Assembly (NCBI RefSeq): GCF_030815485.1
Contig: NZ_JAUSWV010000002.1
Coordinates: forward strand, 1,302,001 to 1,366,000
Length of the DNA stretch: 64,000 bases
DNA from: Streptomyces rishiriensis
Lineage (GTDB): Bacteria; Actinomycetota; Actinomycetes; Streptomycetales; Streptomycetaceae
Reading direction: 5' to 3'
Shown here: in pieces, positions 48,424 through 57,979 of the stretch
How positions within the stretch are numbered: the stretch's first letter is position 1
Layout of the letters: each line of letters begins with the position of its first letter
Translations under genes and position numbers: made by a program
The notes under the pieces: generated by a model
The model's database searches: none
What the model saw: only the letters and a program-made list of their open reading frames with translations
Told to the model about the DNA's origin: nothing

Positions 48424-50025
48424 CTACGGCTTGGGCGTGGCGTGCGGCGCGCAGGTCACGTCCGCGGTGTCCAGCTTGCCGGTGAGGAGGTAGGCGTCCA
48501 CCCGGGTGTTGATGCAGGTGTTCACCAGGCCGGTCACTCCGTGGGAGCCGGCGTCCCTCTCGGTGATCAGGCGGGAGCCCTTGAAGCGCTTGTGCAGTTC
48601 GACGGCGCCCTCGTACGGAGTGGCCGCGTCATCCGTGGACTGCACGATGAGCACCTGCGGCAGGTCCTTGTGGCTCTTGACGTCCACCGGGGTCTGCTGC
48701 TTGACCGGCCAGAAGGCGCACGGCAGGTTCATCCATGCGTTGGCCCAGGTCATGAAGGGGTAGTCCTTGTTGAGCCGGGTGTTGTCGCTGTTCCACTTCC
48801 GCCAGCTGGTCGGCCACTTGGCGTCGGTGCACTCGACCGCGGTGTAGACGGCGTTGCCGTTCTCCGAGGAGATGTTCCCGGCCGTGTCGGTCAGGTCCGG
48901 TGCGGCCGCGTCGACGAGCGCCTGGGTGTCTCCCGCGAAGTACTTGCTGAAGACGGTGGCGACCGGGACCCACGAGGAGTCGTAGTACGGGGCGCTCTGG
49001 AAGAAGGAGATCAGCTCGGCCGGGCCGACGATCCCGCCGATGGGGCTCTTCTTGGCGGTCGCGCGCAGTTCGAGCCACTTGGCCTGGACGGCGGCGCGGG
49101 TGGTGCCGAGGTGGAAGGTGGCGTCGTTGGCGGCGACCCAGTCCTGCCAGTCCTTCCAGCGGCCCTCGAAGGCGACGTCCTGGTCGAGGTTGGCCTCGTA
49201 CCAGATCTTCTCGCGCGAGGGGTTGACCACGCTGTCGACGATCATGCGGCGCAGATGGCCGGGGAACATGGTGCCGTAGACCGCGCCGATGTAGGTGCCG
49301 TAGGAGACACCCAGGAAGTTCAGCTTCTTCTCGCCCAGAGCGGCGCGGATGACGTCCAGGTCGCGGACGGTGTTCGGGGTGGTCATCTGCGCCAGCACGG
49401 CTTCGCCGCTGCGCTCGGCGCACCCGTCCGCGTACTCACGGGCGAGCTTGATCTGGGCGAGCTTGTCGGCCTCGCTGTCCGGGACCGGGTCGGCCTTCGG
49501 CGCCTTGACGAACTCCTGCGGGTCGATGCAGGAGATGGGCGCGGAGTGGCCGACCCCGCGCGGGTCGAAGCCCACGAAGTCGTAGGCCTTCGCGACGTTG
49601 GTCCAGACGGGGGCCTTGGTGGTGACACGGCGCGGGAAGCGCAGGCCCGAGCCGCCGGGGCCACCGGGGTTGTAGACGAGCGCGCCCTGGCGCTCCGCGG
49701 CCGTGCCCGTGTTGCCGATGCGGTCGACGGCGAGCTTGATCTTCGGGCCGTCGGGCTTGGCGTAGTCGAGCGGCACGGTGACCCAGCCGCACTGGATCGG
49801 CTTCTCCAGGCCCCAGTCGGCGGGGCAGTCCTGCCAGTCGATGCCCGCCTTGCCGGCGCGCTCCGCGGCGATCGCGGCGCCGCGCGCCTCCCGGTCCTGG
49901 CCCGGCCGGCTGCTGGTCGCGCTGGCCGTGGGCGCCGCGAAAGCGCCGGCGAGCATCGTCGCGGCGACGAGTACGCCGGCCGAGCCGAGCGCCGTGGTGC
50001 GCTTGTTCGGTCGTATGTCCTTCAA
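48424..50025 (-). CDS. Secreted alpha/beta hydrolase, tripeptidyl aminopeptidase-like
   Basis: A 533-residue exported serine hydrolase of the Tap/SlpD family that removes peptides from protein N-termini. It has a signal peptide (residues 1 to about 37, ending SATS), the oxyanion strand NPGGPGGSG (119-127), FDPRGVGHS (153-161), the nucleophile GVSYGTYIG (S241), and a C-terminal TAP-like domain with VLIVQSTDDAATPYEGA (Asp) and GSHGVTG (His). The TTG start at 50025 has GGAG 7 bases upstream. It stands alone, between a strong terminator and the end of the urease operon. Confidence 0.9.
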   Translation of the reverse strand: MKDIRPNKRTTALGSAGVLVAATMLAGAFAAPTASATSSRPGQDREARGAAIAAERAGKAGIDWQDCPADWGLEKPIQCGWVTVPLDYAKPDGPKIKLAVDRIGNTGTAAERQGALVYNPGGPGGSGLRFPRRVTTKAPVWTNVAKAYDFVGFDPRGVGHSAPISCIDPQEFVKAPKADPVPDSEADKLAQIKLAREYADGCAERSGEAVLAQMTTPNTVRDLDVIRAALGEKKLNFLGVSYGTYIGAVYGTMFPGHLRRMIVDSVVNPSREKIWYEANLDQDVAFEGRWKDWQDWVAANDATFHLGTTRAAVQAKWLELRATAKKSPIGGIVGPAELISFFQSAPYYDSSWVPVATVFSKYFAGDTQALVDAAAPDLTDTAGNISSENGNAVYTAVECTDAKWPTSWRKWNSDNTRLNKDYPFMTWANAWMNLPCAFWPVKQQTPVDVKSHKDLPQVLIVQSTDDAATPYEGAVELHKRFKGSRLITERDAGSHGVTGLVNTCINTRVDAYLLTGKLDTADVTCAPHATPKP

Positions 50026-50142
50026 GTGGGAACTCCCCTACCTGGTGATGGCGGCAGGGGGATCCTCGCGGCTGTGAGGCACCTGGGAAAAGGTGTCGTT
50101 GACCTTCTTTGCCAATCCGATAACCGGAAAGTGATGTACCGC

Positions 50143-50901
50143 TCACCGGATGTCGACATCGGCGAGCGCCTCGTCCAACGCCCGCCGCAGCCGCAGCGCA
50201 TCGGGCGCGACGGCGGTGACCAGGGCGGCAGGCCCGGCCAGCGGCATGACGCGGGCGTACTCGCCGACGCTCCGCGCCGCCGTCGGCGACTGGCGGAACT
50301 CGGGTCTCACGACGACGAGTTGGCCCACGGCTCGCTGCCCCGCGAGGACGGCGGGCCCGTCCCAGCCGCCGGGCGCGCTGGGTCCGCAGGCCAGTTCCTG
50401 ATCGAGGACGACCCGCCCGGCGACCCGCACGGTGAGCCGGCTGGTCAGCCTCCCCGGCTCCTCCCCCACCCGGCCGAGCACCTGCTCCTCACGCAGGACG
50501 AGCCGGGCACCGGCCGCGAGCTCGGCCCGCGTGGCGACGAACAGATCGCTCCCCTTCGCCGAGATCAACTGCTCGGGCAACCAGCGCAGTTCGCCGCCGT
50601 CGGCGACCGTCAGGCGTACGTCGTAGTGGGCCTCGTCCTTCGCCTGCCCGGGCAGGGCGATGGTGGCGGCGGCCGAACCGACGTGCAGCCGGGCGCCGTC
50701 GCCGACTTCGGCCTCGACGGCGAAGCGGTCACCGCCGAGTGGTCCGCTCATCGCGCCGACGAGCATGACGCGTGCCTCGCCGCCGGTGGCCCGGGTGCGC
50801 CGCAGGGCGAGCGGTCCGTCGCTCTCCAGGACGGGCAGGGCGGTCCCCCCGCGTCCGTCGGCCCTCGCCCCGATCCGCGCGGTGGCGTGCACTCCGCTCA
50901 T
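50143..50901 (-). CDS. ureD: Urease accessory protein UreD
   Basis: UreD (UreH) is the scaffold protein that binds apo-urease and, with UreF and UreG, assembles the nickel centre. The 252-residue product has a beta-rich pattern with RARATGGEARVMLVGAMSGPLGGDRFAVEAEVGDGARL-type and ELRWLPEQLISAKGSDLFV segments of the family. ATG 50901 lies inside the junction with ureG (one base gap). Last gene of the operon. The remaining upstream open frame opposite ureG is a shadow. Confidence 0.9.
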   Translation of the reverse strand: MSGVHATARIGARADGRGGTALPVLESDGPLALRRTRATGGEARVMLVGAMSGPLGGDRFAVEAEVGDGARLHVGSAAATIALPGQAKDEAHYDVRLTVADGGELRWLPEQLISAKGSDLFVATRAELAAGARLVLREEQVLGRVGEEPGRLTSRLTVRVAGRVVLDQELACGPSAPGGWDGPAVLAGQRAVGQLVVVRPEFRQSPTAARSVGEYARVMPLAGPAALVTAVAPDALRLRRALDEALADVDIR

Positions 50902-50902
50902 G

Positions 50903-51580
50903 TCACGCCGTCCAGGCGGCGAACTGCGCCCGCACCCACGCGGCGACGTCCGCGACACCTGCCTCGCTCCGCAGCGACTGGAAGACGACGGGGAGTTCGG
51001 CCCGCTGCGCCTTGGCGTCGGCGGCCATCCGGGCGAGGTCGGAGCCGACGTACGGCGCGAGGTCGGTCTTGTTGACGACGAGCAGGTCGGCGGTGGTGAC
51101 GCCGGGGCCGCCCTTGCGTGGGATGTCGTCACCGCCCGCGACGTCGATGACGAAGATCTGCGCGTCCACGAGACCCTTGGAGAAGGTGGCGGTGAGGTTG
51201 TCCCCACCGGACTCGACGAGGATCAGGTCCAGCGGCCCGACCTCGTCCTCCAGATCCTCCACGGCCTCGAGGTTGGCGGAGATGTCGTCCCGGATCGCGG
51301 TGTGCGGACAGGCGCCCGTCTCGACGGCCGTGATCCGCTCGGGCGGCAGCACCGCTTCCCGGAGCAGGAACTCGGCGTCCTCCCGCGTGTAGATGTCGTT
51401 GGTGACGACGGCGAGGGACAGTTCGTCCCGCAGCGAGCGGCAGAGCGCCGCGACGGTGGCGGTCTTGCCGGAGCCGACGGGACCGCCGAGGCCGATGCGC
51501 AGGGCGCGCCGCGAGCCGTCGCCCCGACGGGCGTCGGCGCCGACGGCGGCGGGTCCTTCGTGGATGTGGTCGAGATGCAT
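50903..51580 (-). CDS. ureG: Urease accessory GTPase UreG
   Basis: A 225-residue SIMIBI-class GTPase delivering Ni2+ to urease. It has the P-loop GPVGSGKT (33-40), the metal-binding CPH motif (C91, H93), [13 protein letters not shown] (switch region) and the guanine-specificity NKTDLA. The N-terminus is His-poor (MHLDHIHEG), unlike plant UreG with long His tails. About 178 bases separate it from ureF; this gap contains a GC-rich hairpin. Followed immediately by ureD. Confidence 0.95.
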   Translation of the reverse strand: MHLDHIHEGPAAVGADARRGDGSRRALRIGLGGPVGSGKTATVAALCRSLRDELSLAVVTNDIYTREDAEFLLREAVLPPERITAVETGACPHTAIRDDISANLEAVEDLEDEVGPLDLILVESGGDNLTATFSKGLVDAQIFVIDVAGGDDIPRKGGPGVTTADLLVVNKTDLAPYVGSDLARMAADAKAQRAELPVVFQSLRSEAGVADVAAWVRAQFAAWTA

Positions 51581-51649
51581 GGCTACGGCTCCTCAGGTCA
51601 GCCCGTCCGGCGTCTGCGGACGAGGCCCGTTTCAGGGCCGAACGGGGGT

Positions 51650-51668
51650 CCGGGGGCAACGCCCCCGG
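51650..51668. repeat. GC-rich hairpin in the ureF-ureG gap
   Basis: CCGGGGGC-aac-GCCCCCGG, with perfect 8-bp arms and a 3-base loop. It sits inside the urease operon and may reduce transcription into ureG-ureD or protect the mRNA. Similar GGGTCCGGGGGC hairpins are frequent between Streptomyces genes. Confidence 0.55.
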
Positions 51669-51758
51669 CTCGGAAGGGGAAGCGAAAGGAGGGGAAGGGG
51701 AAGGGGTGAGAAGAGGCGGCGGGGGCGGCTGCAGCCGGCAGCGGTTGCGCCGCGGGCG

Positions 51759-52433
51759 CTAGGAGGCGAACAGCCGTACCGGCCAGGCGGCATGCACCTC
51801 CGCCCCGATCTCCAGCAGCGGCGCCGAGGCCGCCGGCAGCGCGTCGGCCCCGGCCGTCGGGACGGCCGACCCCGCCGCCACCGCCCGGTCGACCACCCGG
51901 TCCAGTTCCGGCGCCAGCCGGGCCAGCACCGCTGTCGCCTCGAAGGGGTCGAGGCTGAGCAACCGCACCACGGCGGTCGCCGGTCCGCTCACACTCTCGT
52001 AGACCGCGCAGTACGCCGCGTCCGCCGCCCCGAGTCCGGCCGCCCGCGCGGTCAGTCCCAACACCACGGGCTGATGAGCCCCCTTGGGGAACGCGCGGGC
52101 CAGAGCGTCGAGTTCGGCGCTCGGCCAGGTCGCCCGGGCGGCCCGCATCAGCTGCCGGCCCAGCTTCCTGGCGGTCAGCCGCAGCGCCGGGGACGGGGTG
52201 CGGGCGTCCGCCGCCGCGTCCAGCTCCGCCGGGTCCGCGCCGGCCGCGGCGGCGGCCGCCAGCGCCGCCGTCACCAGCCCGGCGGTGTGCAACCTCCCGC
52301 AGAGGAAGGCCTCCAGGCTCGTCGCGCCGGTGATCCGTCCCGCCCGGACGGCCTCCTCGGCCCCGCCGGAGTGCGCGTGTCCTCCGGCGGGGAAACGGCC
52401 GTCGGCCAGGACGAGCAGTGCGGCCCTTGTCAC
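51759..52433 (-). CDS. ureF: Urease accessory protein UreF
   Basis: A 224-residue all-helical UreF, the activator that links UreD and UreG. The family start ALLVLADGRFPAGGHAHSGGAEEAVRAGRI and the later AARATWPSAELDALARAFPKGAHQPVVLG region are present. GTG 52433 is chosen because GAGGAC precedes it at 8 bases and the conserved N-terminus begins here. It follows ureC after 46 bases in the operon order ureA-B-C-F-G-D. Confidence 0.92.
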   Translation of the reverse strand: MTRAALLVLADGRFPAGGHAHSGGAEEAVRAGRITGATSLEAFLCGRLHTAGLVTAALAAAAAAGADPAELDAAADARTPSPALRLTARKLGRQLMRAARATWPSAELDALARAFPKGAHQPVVLGLTARAAGLGAADAAYCAVYESVSGPATAVVRLLSLDPFEATAVLARLAPELDRVVDRAVAAGSAVPTAGADALPAASAPLLEIGAEVHAAWPVRLFAS

Positions 52434-52479
52434 ATCGACGTCCTCAGAACAGAGATCGGCACGGCATCGGAACACCGGG

Positions 52480-54201
52480 TCAGAACAGGAAGTAACGCTG
52501 CGCCATGGGCAGTTCGGCGGCCGGTGTCGCCTCGACCAGCTCACCGTCGATGTGCACGGCGAAACTGTCGGGGTCGACCTGGACCCGCGGCCGGGCGTCG
52601 TTCTCCCGCATGTCCGCCTTGGTCACCCCGCGCGTGGAGTCGATGGCCACGAACCTCTTGCCCAGCTGCAACCGTTCCGGCAGGCCGTCCTCGATCGCGA
52701 GCGGCGCCACGAAGTTGAACGAGTTCGACGCGGGCGCCCGGCCGATCGCCCCGTACATCGGACGCGGCAGGATCGGCTGCGGCGTCGGGATGGAGGCGTT
52801 GGCGTCGCCCATCTGCGCGTACGCGATCTGCCCGCCCTTGATGACCAGGTGCGGCTTGACGCCGAAGAACGCCGGCTCCCACAGCACCAGATCGGCGAGC
52901 TTGCCGCCCTCGACCGAGCCGATCTCGCGGGCCAGGCCCTGGGCGAGCGCGGGGTTGATCGTGTACTTGGCGATGTAGCGGCGCACCCGGTGGTTGTCCG
53001 CCCGGCCGTCGCCCGGCAGGGGCCCCCTGCGCCCCTTCATGACGTGCGCCGTCTGCCAGGTCCGCAGGACGACCTCGCCGACCCGGCCCATGGCCTGCGC
53101 GTCGGAGGAGATGATCGAGATCGCCCCGAGGTCGTGCAGGACGTCCTCGGCGCCGATCGTCGACGGCCGGATCCGCGACTCGGCGAACGCCAGGTCCTCC
53201 GGGACCGCGGGGTTGAGGTGGTGACACACCATCAGCATGTCGAGGTGTTCCTCGGCGGTGTTCACCGTGTACGGCCGCGTGGGGTTCGTCGAACTCGGCA
53301 GCACGTGCGGCTCGGAGACCACGGTCATGATGTCCGGCGCGTGCCCGCCGCCCGCGCCCTCGGTGTGGTACGCGTGGATGCCGCGCCCGGCGACAGCGGC
53401 GAGCGTGTCGCCGACGAACCCGGCCTCGTTGAGGGTGTCCGTGTGGATCGCGACCTGGATGCCCGTCCGGTCGGCGACGGTCAGCGAGGCGTCGATGACG
53501 GCCGGCGTCGAACCCCAGTCCTCGTGCAGCTTCAGGCCGAGCGCTCCGCCCCGGATCTGCGAGAGCATGGCGTCCTGCGAGACGGTGTTGCCCTTGCCGA
53601 GGAAGCCGATGTTCAGCGGGTACTGCTCCATCGCCTCCAGCATCCGCGCGAGGTGCCACGGCCCGGGCGTCACGGTGGTCGCCTTCGAGCCCTCGGCCGG
53701 CCCGGTGCCGCCGCCGACCAGCGTGGTGACCCCGGCGGACAGCGCCTCGTCGGCGATCTGCGGACAGATGAAGTGGACGTGCGCGTCGACCGCGCCGGCC
53801 GTCAGGATCCGTCCGTTGCCGGCGATGATCTCGGTCTCCGGGCCGATGACCAGGTCCGGGTGGACCCCGTCCATCGTGTCGGGGTTGCCGGCCTTGCCGA
53901 TACCGGTGATGCGCCCGTCGCGGATGCCGACGTCGGCCTTCACCACGCCCCAGTGGTCGACGACGACCGCACCCGTGATGACCGTGTCGGGCGTGCCGTC
54001 CGCGCGCGTGGCGCGGGACTGTCCCATGGATTCACGGATGACCTTGCCGCCGCCGAAGACCGCCTCCTCACCGGCGAGGCCCGGTCCGCCGCAGCGGTCC
54101 TCCTCGATCTCGATCAGCAGGTCGGTGTCGGCGAGCCGGATACGGTCGCCGGTCGTCGGGCCGAACAGGTCGGCGTACGCGGCACGCGAGATCTCAGGCA
54201 T
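52480..54201 (-). CDS. ureC: Urease subunit alpha
   Basis: The catalytic subunit of urease (urea to ammonia and carbamate), 573 aa. Nickel ligands and the carbamylated lysine are in place: HVHFICP (H141, H143) and [10 protein letters not shown] (K224), [10 protein letters not shown], and the flap [19 protein letters not shown] containing the catalytic-region histidine. ATG 54201 is preferred since GGAGG lies 8 bases upstream; an in-frame GTG at 54210 is too close to it. It overlaps ureB by 8 bp. Confidence 0.96.
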   Translation of the reverse strand: MPEISRAAYADLFGPTTGDRIRLADTDLLIEIEEDRCGGPGLAGEEAVFGGGKVIRESMGQSRATRADGTPDTVITGAVVVDHWGVVKADVGIRDGRITGIGKAGNPDTMDGVHPDLVIGPETEIIAGNGRILTAGAVDAHVHFICPQIADEALSAGVTTLVGGGTGPAEGSKATTVTPGPWHLARMLEAMEQYPLNIGFLGKGNTVSQDAMLSQIRGGALGLKLHEDWGSTPAVIDASLTVADRTGIQVAIHTDTLNEAGFVGDTLAAVAGRGIHAYHTEGAGGGHAPDIMTVVSEPHVLPSSTNPTRPYTVNTAEEHLDMLMVCHHLNPAVPEDLAFAESRIRPSTIGAEDVLHDLGAISIISSDAQAMGRVGEVVLRTWQTAHVMKGRRGPLPGDGRADNHRVRRYIAKYTINPALAQGLAREIGSVEGGKLADLVLWEPAFFGVKPHLVIKGGQIAYAQMGDANASIPTPQPILPRPMYGAIGRAPASNSFNFVAPLAIEDGLPERLQLGKRFVAIDSTRGVTKADMRENDARPRVQVDPDSFAVHIDGELVEATPAAELPMAQRYFLF

Positions 54202-54505
54202 CGAGGGCACCTCCGGTCTCCCCGCGCAGACCGGGCACGACGCGGGCGCCGGCGAGCGGGACGAGTTCGACGTCGACGGGGATCCCGGGTTCGAAGCGCA
54301 CGGCGGTGCCGGCGGCGACGTTCAGCCGCCGGCCGCGCGCGGCGGCGCGGTCGAACTCCAGACCCGGGTTGGCCTCGGCGAAGTGGTAGTGGGAGCCGAC
54401 CTGGACGGGCCGGTCGGCGGCGTTGAGAACGGTGAGCCGGGTGACCTCGCGGCCCTCGTTGAAGACGACCGGGTCCGCGGCGAACAGGATCTCTCCGGGA
54501 ATCAT
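54194..54505 (-). CDS. ureB: Urease subunit beta
   Basis: A 103-residue structural subunit of urease. It has the typical MIPGEI start, the core [18 protein letters not shown] (about 37-54) and [15 protein letters not shown]. The gene lies 9 bases after ureA and its end overlaps the ureC start. Confidence 0.95.
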   Translation of the reverse strand: MIPGEILFAADPVVFNEGREVTRLTVLNAADRPVQVGSHYHFAEANPGLEFDRAAARGRRLNVAAGTAVRFEPGIPVDVELVPLAGARVVPGLRGETGGALDA

Positions 54506-54514
54506 CCGGCCCCC

Positions 54515-54817
<303 letters not shown>

Positions 54818-54949
54818 GTCCCACCTCACATCCTCGCTCCGGACCGTGCGGGGCCCGGTTGCCGCGGCCACGGGGGAAAGACCCTGGTGGCATGGATCGG
54901 CAGGCTAGTTGGACCGCATTTCGAGCAAGTTAACCGAGCTGTGATCCGT

Positions 54950-55212
54950 TCAGGCCCCCGGCAGCGGGGGCGACACGCTCACCGATGCGCGCAGCCCGGC
55001 ACGCAGCACCTCCACCGGGACGGGCCCGTACAGCGGCTGCCGGACGAGGATGCCCGGCACGGCGGCGATCACCGTGCGGGCCACATGGTCGGGCACCACG
55101 TCGGAGCGCATCGTCCCGGCCCGCTGGCAGGCGACGACGATCCGCCCCCACGCCTCCCGCACACCCCGGCAGCCCTCGCTCGGGATCGCCGACAGCTCGG
55201 CGTGGCGCGGCG
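54950..55212 (-). pseudogene. C-terminal remnant of a TetR-family regulator
   Basis: The minus-strand frame ending near 54950 encodes RHAELSAIPSEGCRGVREAWGRIVV, then CQRAGTMRSDVVPDHVARTVIAAVPGILVRQPLYGP and VLRAGLRASVS. This is the C-terminal half of the ligand domain of a TetR regulator. The DNA-binding half is missing. Upstream of about 55212 the frame runs antisense to a fragment of a membrane transporter, so the gene was cut by a deletion. No start signal. Divergent origin with the neighbouring remnant is likely. Confidence 0.65.
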
Positions 55213-55235
55213 TCCACGGGACCGTATACGGCGCG

Positions 55236-56000
55236 GTGGACGTCACGACCGGGGGACTCGAACGGCTGACCGCCTCGGCCGCGAGTCCGCCCGTCGCCCA
55301 GTTGCTCCAGCAGGCGGTCGCCCGGCAGGCGGCCGCCTCGGGCACCGCCGGGAAGACCGTGGACGTGGTGGCGGCTCCGGCCGCCGACCGGCGCGGGTCG
55401 GCCCTCGTCCCGGGTGTGCTGCCGCCGGCCCCCGCCGGCCCCCGCCGGATCGCGGTTGGCGCGGTGGCGTCCCTGCTGGGCCTGCGCGGGATCCGTGCGG
55501 TGCTCGCGCCGGCCGGGGGTGCTCACCGGTGAGTGGTGGGCGGAGGCCGCGGTGCTGCGGCTGTCGACGTCGGCGGTGAGCGCGGCGGTGGCGGGGGCTG
55601 CGCCGCGTTGCCGGGCACGCCGGGCATCGGAGCCGTGTCGTTCGGGGTGATGCTCCTCGGAAACCCGTTCCCCGGGGCGGCCTCGGCGCCGCGGATGCCG
55701 CCGGGGCCGGTCGGGGCGATCGGCCGGTGGGTGCCGCCGGGCGCCGGTACGACCTTGCTGCGCCCCGTGTCGTTCTTCGACGGGAGCGGCGGCGACCGGC
55801 CCGCGCTCACGCCGGCCCGGCGGGCCGCGCCGGGCCCGGGGCGGTACTGCCGGGGCCCGGCTGGAGCCGGGACCGATCCGGGCCGAGCCGGCCGCCGAGG
55901 CGCGGCGGTCCGCACCAGTCGAGCTGCGCGCGCCGACGCTCGCGCGGGCGCTGCGCGTCCCGGACGGGGAGCGCCGTACCGCGCGCCTCACGCTGCCTCC
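55236..56000 (+). pseudogene. Remnant of a multi-helix export/ABC-2-type membrane protein
   Basis: Two plus-strand segments resemble the C-terminal half of YhgE/Pip- or DUF3533-like membrane proteins. The first, from about 55236, reads VDVTTGGLERLTASAASPPVAQLLQQAV and GKTVDVVAAPAADRRGSALVPGVLPP, and ends at a stop at 55532. The second, about 55610-55790, reads GIGAVSFGVMLLGNPFPGAASAPRMPP, then GAIGRWVPPGAGTTLLRPVSFFDGSGG. The middle helices are lost or frameshifted and there is no N-terminus. With the TetR remnant it looks like a collapsed divergent regulator/transporter pair. Family call from pattern memory. Confidence 0.55.
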
Positions 56001-56404
56001 GCTCTCCGACAGTTGACCCGGCCCGTCCGCCCCCCGTCCGGACCGCTCACGCCCAGGAGGCGACGACGCGACCGGAGTTGAAACGACCCAGAAGAGGTAC
56101 CCCCGTTCAGCGGAGCGTCTGCTGCTTCCCCGGACCCTCCCAGGTTGCGCAAAAGGGCGCTCATCGGGCGGAATATGAGGCTCCGCCGCTGGTGGGAGCC
56201 CTTGGGGCGCCTTGACACCTGATCGCCCATCAGGGTGTCCACCCGAACGGGTGAGTGGTGAGTAACCCCACAAATCCCCGGTTCCGTTGGGATTTTCGGA
56301 CATCGGTGAGCCAAGATCCCTGACTGACGACAAGCCCCCGCCACAAGCGGCGCGGGGCGGTCCGGGCGGACGCCGAGTCCTGCCGCCGCCCGGATGACCG
56401 GTCG
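56001..56404. other. Intergenic region upstream of the ydaO riboswitch
   Basis: No supported gene. It includes AT-richer patches around 56260-56310 (CCCACAAATCCCCGG, TTGGGATTTTCGGAC) that may hold the promoter of the riboswitch transcript, and a GC-rich arm pair near 56215-56240. A precise promoter could not be assigned. Confidence 0.45.
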
Positions 56405-56578
56405 ACAGGAGTGCATCGGCAGGAGTGGAGGACCCAAGCACGACGGGTCGCCGGAACGGTTGTCTCACAGGAGAGGCGCCGGACCGAGCAGCCCTTGGGG
56501 TGAAGCCGCAGCAGCGGCCGGGCAACTTCGCCAGCCCGAATCCGACAGGTCATCCTTCACAGGCGGCTGACGAAGGGT
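56405..56578 (+). ncRNA. ydaO-type (c-di-AMP) riboswitch
   Basis: The leader of the NlpC/P60 gene has the hallmark segments of the ydaO/yuaA riboswitch as seen in front of Streptomyces rpf and NlpC/P60 genes: a GGGGTGAAGCCGC block at about 56497, CCGGGCAACTTCGCCAGCCCGAATCCGACAGG-type core at about 56517-56549 with the conserved CGAATCCGACAG, and the closing GGCGGCTGACGAAGGG near 56578. It ends a few bases before the start codon. In studied cases c-di-AMP binding turns the cell-wall hydrolase gene off. Confidence 0.88.
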
Positions 56579-56583
56579 TGCGC

Positions 56584-57057
56584 ATGACTGCGCTCAATCG
56601 TGTCCCGTCGCTCATGGCCCGGGCCGGTACGGCCTCGGCTTTCGCCATCGCCGCCGTGGGCGGCTCGGTCGTGGTCCCGGGGCTCGCCCCCGACGCCGCG
56701 GCCGCCACACCGGCGACGAAGGCGCTCCAGATCGCGGCCTCGAAGAAGGGTGCACCGTACAAGTACGGGGCCACCGGGCCGAAGAGGTTCGACTGCTCCG
56801 GGCTCACGCTGTACTCGTTCAAGAAGGCGGGCAAGAGCCTGCCCCGGACGGCGGCCCAGCAGTACAACAAGACGAAGCACATCTCGGCGTCCAGCCGCAA
56901 GGCGGGCGACCTCGTGTTCTTCCACTCGGGCTCGAACGTCTACCACGTCGGGATCTACGCGGGCAAGGGCAAGATCTGGCACTCGCCGAAGACCGGTGAC
57001 GTGGTGAAGCTCCAGAAGATCTGGACCAAGAGCGTCTGGTACGGCAGGGTCCGCTAA
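56584..57057 (+). CDS. Secreted NlpC/P60 peptidoglycan hydrolase
   Basis: A 157-residue exported protein. The signal peptide (MTALNRVPSLMARAGTASAF, hydrophobic AIAAVGGSVVV, cleavage near AAA-AT at about 40) is followed directly by an NlpC/P60 domain. The nucleophile is in RFDCSGLT (C71), the catalytic His in YHVGIYAG (H121) and the third residue in WHSP (H133). Such enzymes cut gamma-D-Glu-diamino acid bonds of peptidoglycan. ATG 56584 has GAAGGG 6 bases upstream, which is also the end of the c-di-AMP riboswitch. Copy B of the dispersed repeat begins right at its stop codon. Confidence 0.93.
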   Translation: MTALNRVPSLMARAGTASAFAIAAVGGSVVVPGLAPDAAAATPATKALQIAASKKGAPYKYGATGPKRFDCSGLTLYSFKKAGKSLPRTAAQQYNKTKHISASSRKAGDLVFFHSGSNVYHVGIYAGKGKIWHSPKTGDVVKLQKIWTKSVWYGRVR

Positions 57058-57226
57058 GTCGGGTCCGCGAGGTAGCGCCGTCTGCCCGGAGGGCAGGGCT
57101 CTCGGCGTCGGGTGCGTGCGATCGCAAGGCGGAGGTCGGCCTCGTACCGGGTGCACCCGGGCGATCCCGACAACGCGGCGAGCGTGCGTGCCGGGCGTCG
57201 CGAGCCGGGCGGGACCTTGCGGACAC
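57058..57226 (+). repeat. Dispersed ~170-bp element, copy B, directly behind the NlpC/P60 gene
   Basis: It begins at the base after the TAA with GTCGGGTCCGCGAGG and ends CTTGCGGACAC. It aligns along its whole length with copy A (19450-19619, minus strand); identical blocks include CGGAGG, GTCGGCCTCG, GGCGATCCCGACAAC, GTCGCGAGCCGGGC and TTGCGGACAC. Only about three single-base gaps are needed. Terminal inverted repeat GGGTCCGC/GCGGACAC has one mismatch. Small open frames read through both copies in parallel but are not credible genes. Confidence 0.8.
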
Positions 57227-57290
57227 GGCCTGGGCCCGGCCGGGTCACGGGCCGGTTTTCCCGGGGCGGTGGGGGCGTCCTGACGCGCCT

Positions 57291-57773
57291 TCACCGCCCC
57301 GGGAGCTCACCCTCCGCCGGGGCCGTCAGGACGCCGGTCACCGGCTCCGCGGCCGGGACCGCCCACGGGAGCTCGACGGTGACCGTCTTGCCGCCCTCCC
57401 GGGTGGGCCGCACGCGGAGCCTGCCGCCGCATTCCGCGGTCAGCCAGCGAATGATCACCATGCCTCGGCCGTTGTCCTGCTGGACGGCGGCCGGCAGTCG
57501 TTTGGGGAAACGCGGGTGGCTGTCGGTGACCCCGACGCGCAGGTGTTCGTCACGGTCGAGGACGAGGTCCACCGTGAAGGTGGGTGACTGACCGAAGGTG
57601 TGCTGTACGGCGTTGGTGGCGAGTTCCGAGACGATCAGCCGGACGGCGTCGGCCATCTCCGCGTCCGCCGGCAGTCCCCATTCTCCGAGGGCGCCGGCCA
57701 CGAAGACGCGGGCCGTGGAGACCGAGGCGGGATCGCTCGGCAGAGTGACGGATGCTTCCAGGTGATCTGCCAT
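57291..57773 (-). CDS. ATP-binding anti-sigma-factor-like regulatory protein (HATPase_c)
   Basis: A 160-residue single-domain GHKL ATPase-like protein of the RsbW/SpoIIAB kind. It has the N box VSELATNAVQHTF (about 50-62), and G-box-like DSHPRFPKRLP and DNGRGMVIIRWL segments. Streptomyces encode dozens of these next to XRE and DUF397 genes, as here (divergent XRE gene at 57980). ATG 57773 is chosen; AAAGGGA lies about 11 bases upstream and the longer frame reads into the regulatory gap. The partner protein is unknown. Confidence 0.9.
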   Translation of the reverse strand: MADHLEASVTLPSDPASVSTARVFVAGALGEWGLPADAEMADAVRLIVSELATNAVQHTFGQSPTFTVDLVLDRDEHLRVGVTDSHPRFPKRLPAAVQQDNGRGMVIIRWLTAECGGRLRVRPTREGGKTVTVELPWAVPAAEPVTGVLTAPAEGELPGR

Positions 57774-57979
57774 GGCGACGTCGTCCCTTTCCCGGGGAGC
57801 CCGACACGGTGCGGATCGTTCGAGTACGGTCCCGGACTGGTGCTTCTCCGCCAGACTGCCATTACCGCGCCGGTCACGGGTGGGATCCACCGAGATATGC
57901 ATATATCTGTCGCCCGATGCGGTGAACTCTGCGACGGCAGAGCCTATTTGGCCGGCCCGATAGGAGTAAGGAGCAGTCC

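Noticed and set aside
57058..57290. tRNA or known small RNA gene in copy B region
   Set aside because: No cloverleaf or T-loop pattern (GGTTCRANYCC) found; structure is that of a long hairpin.
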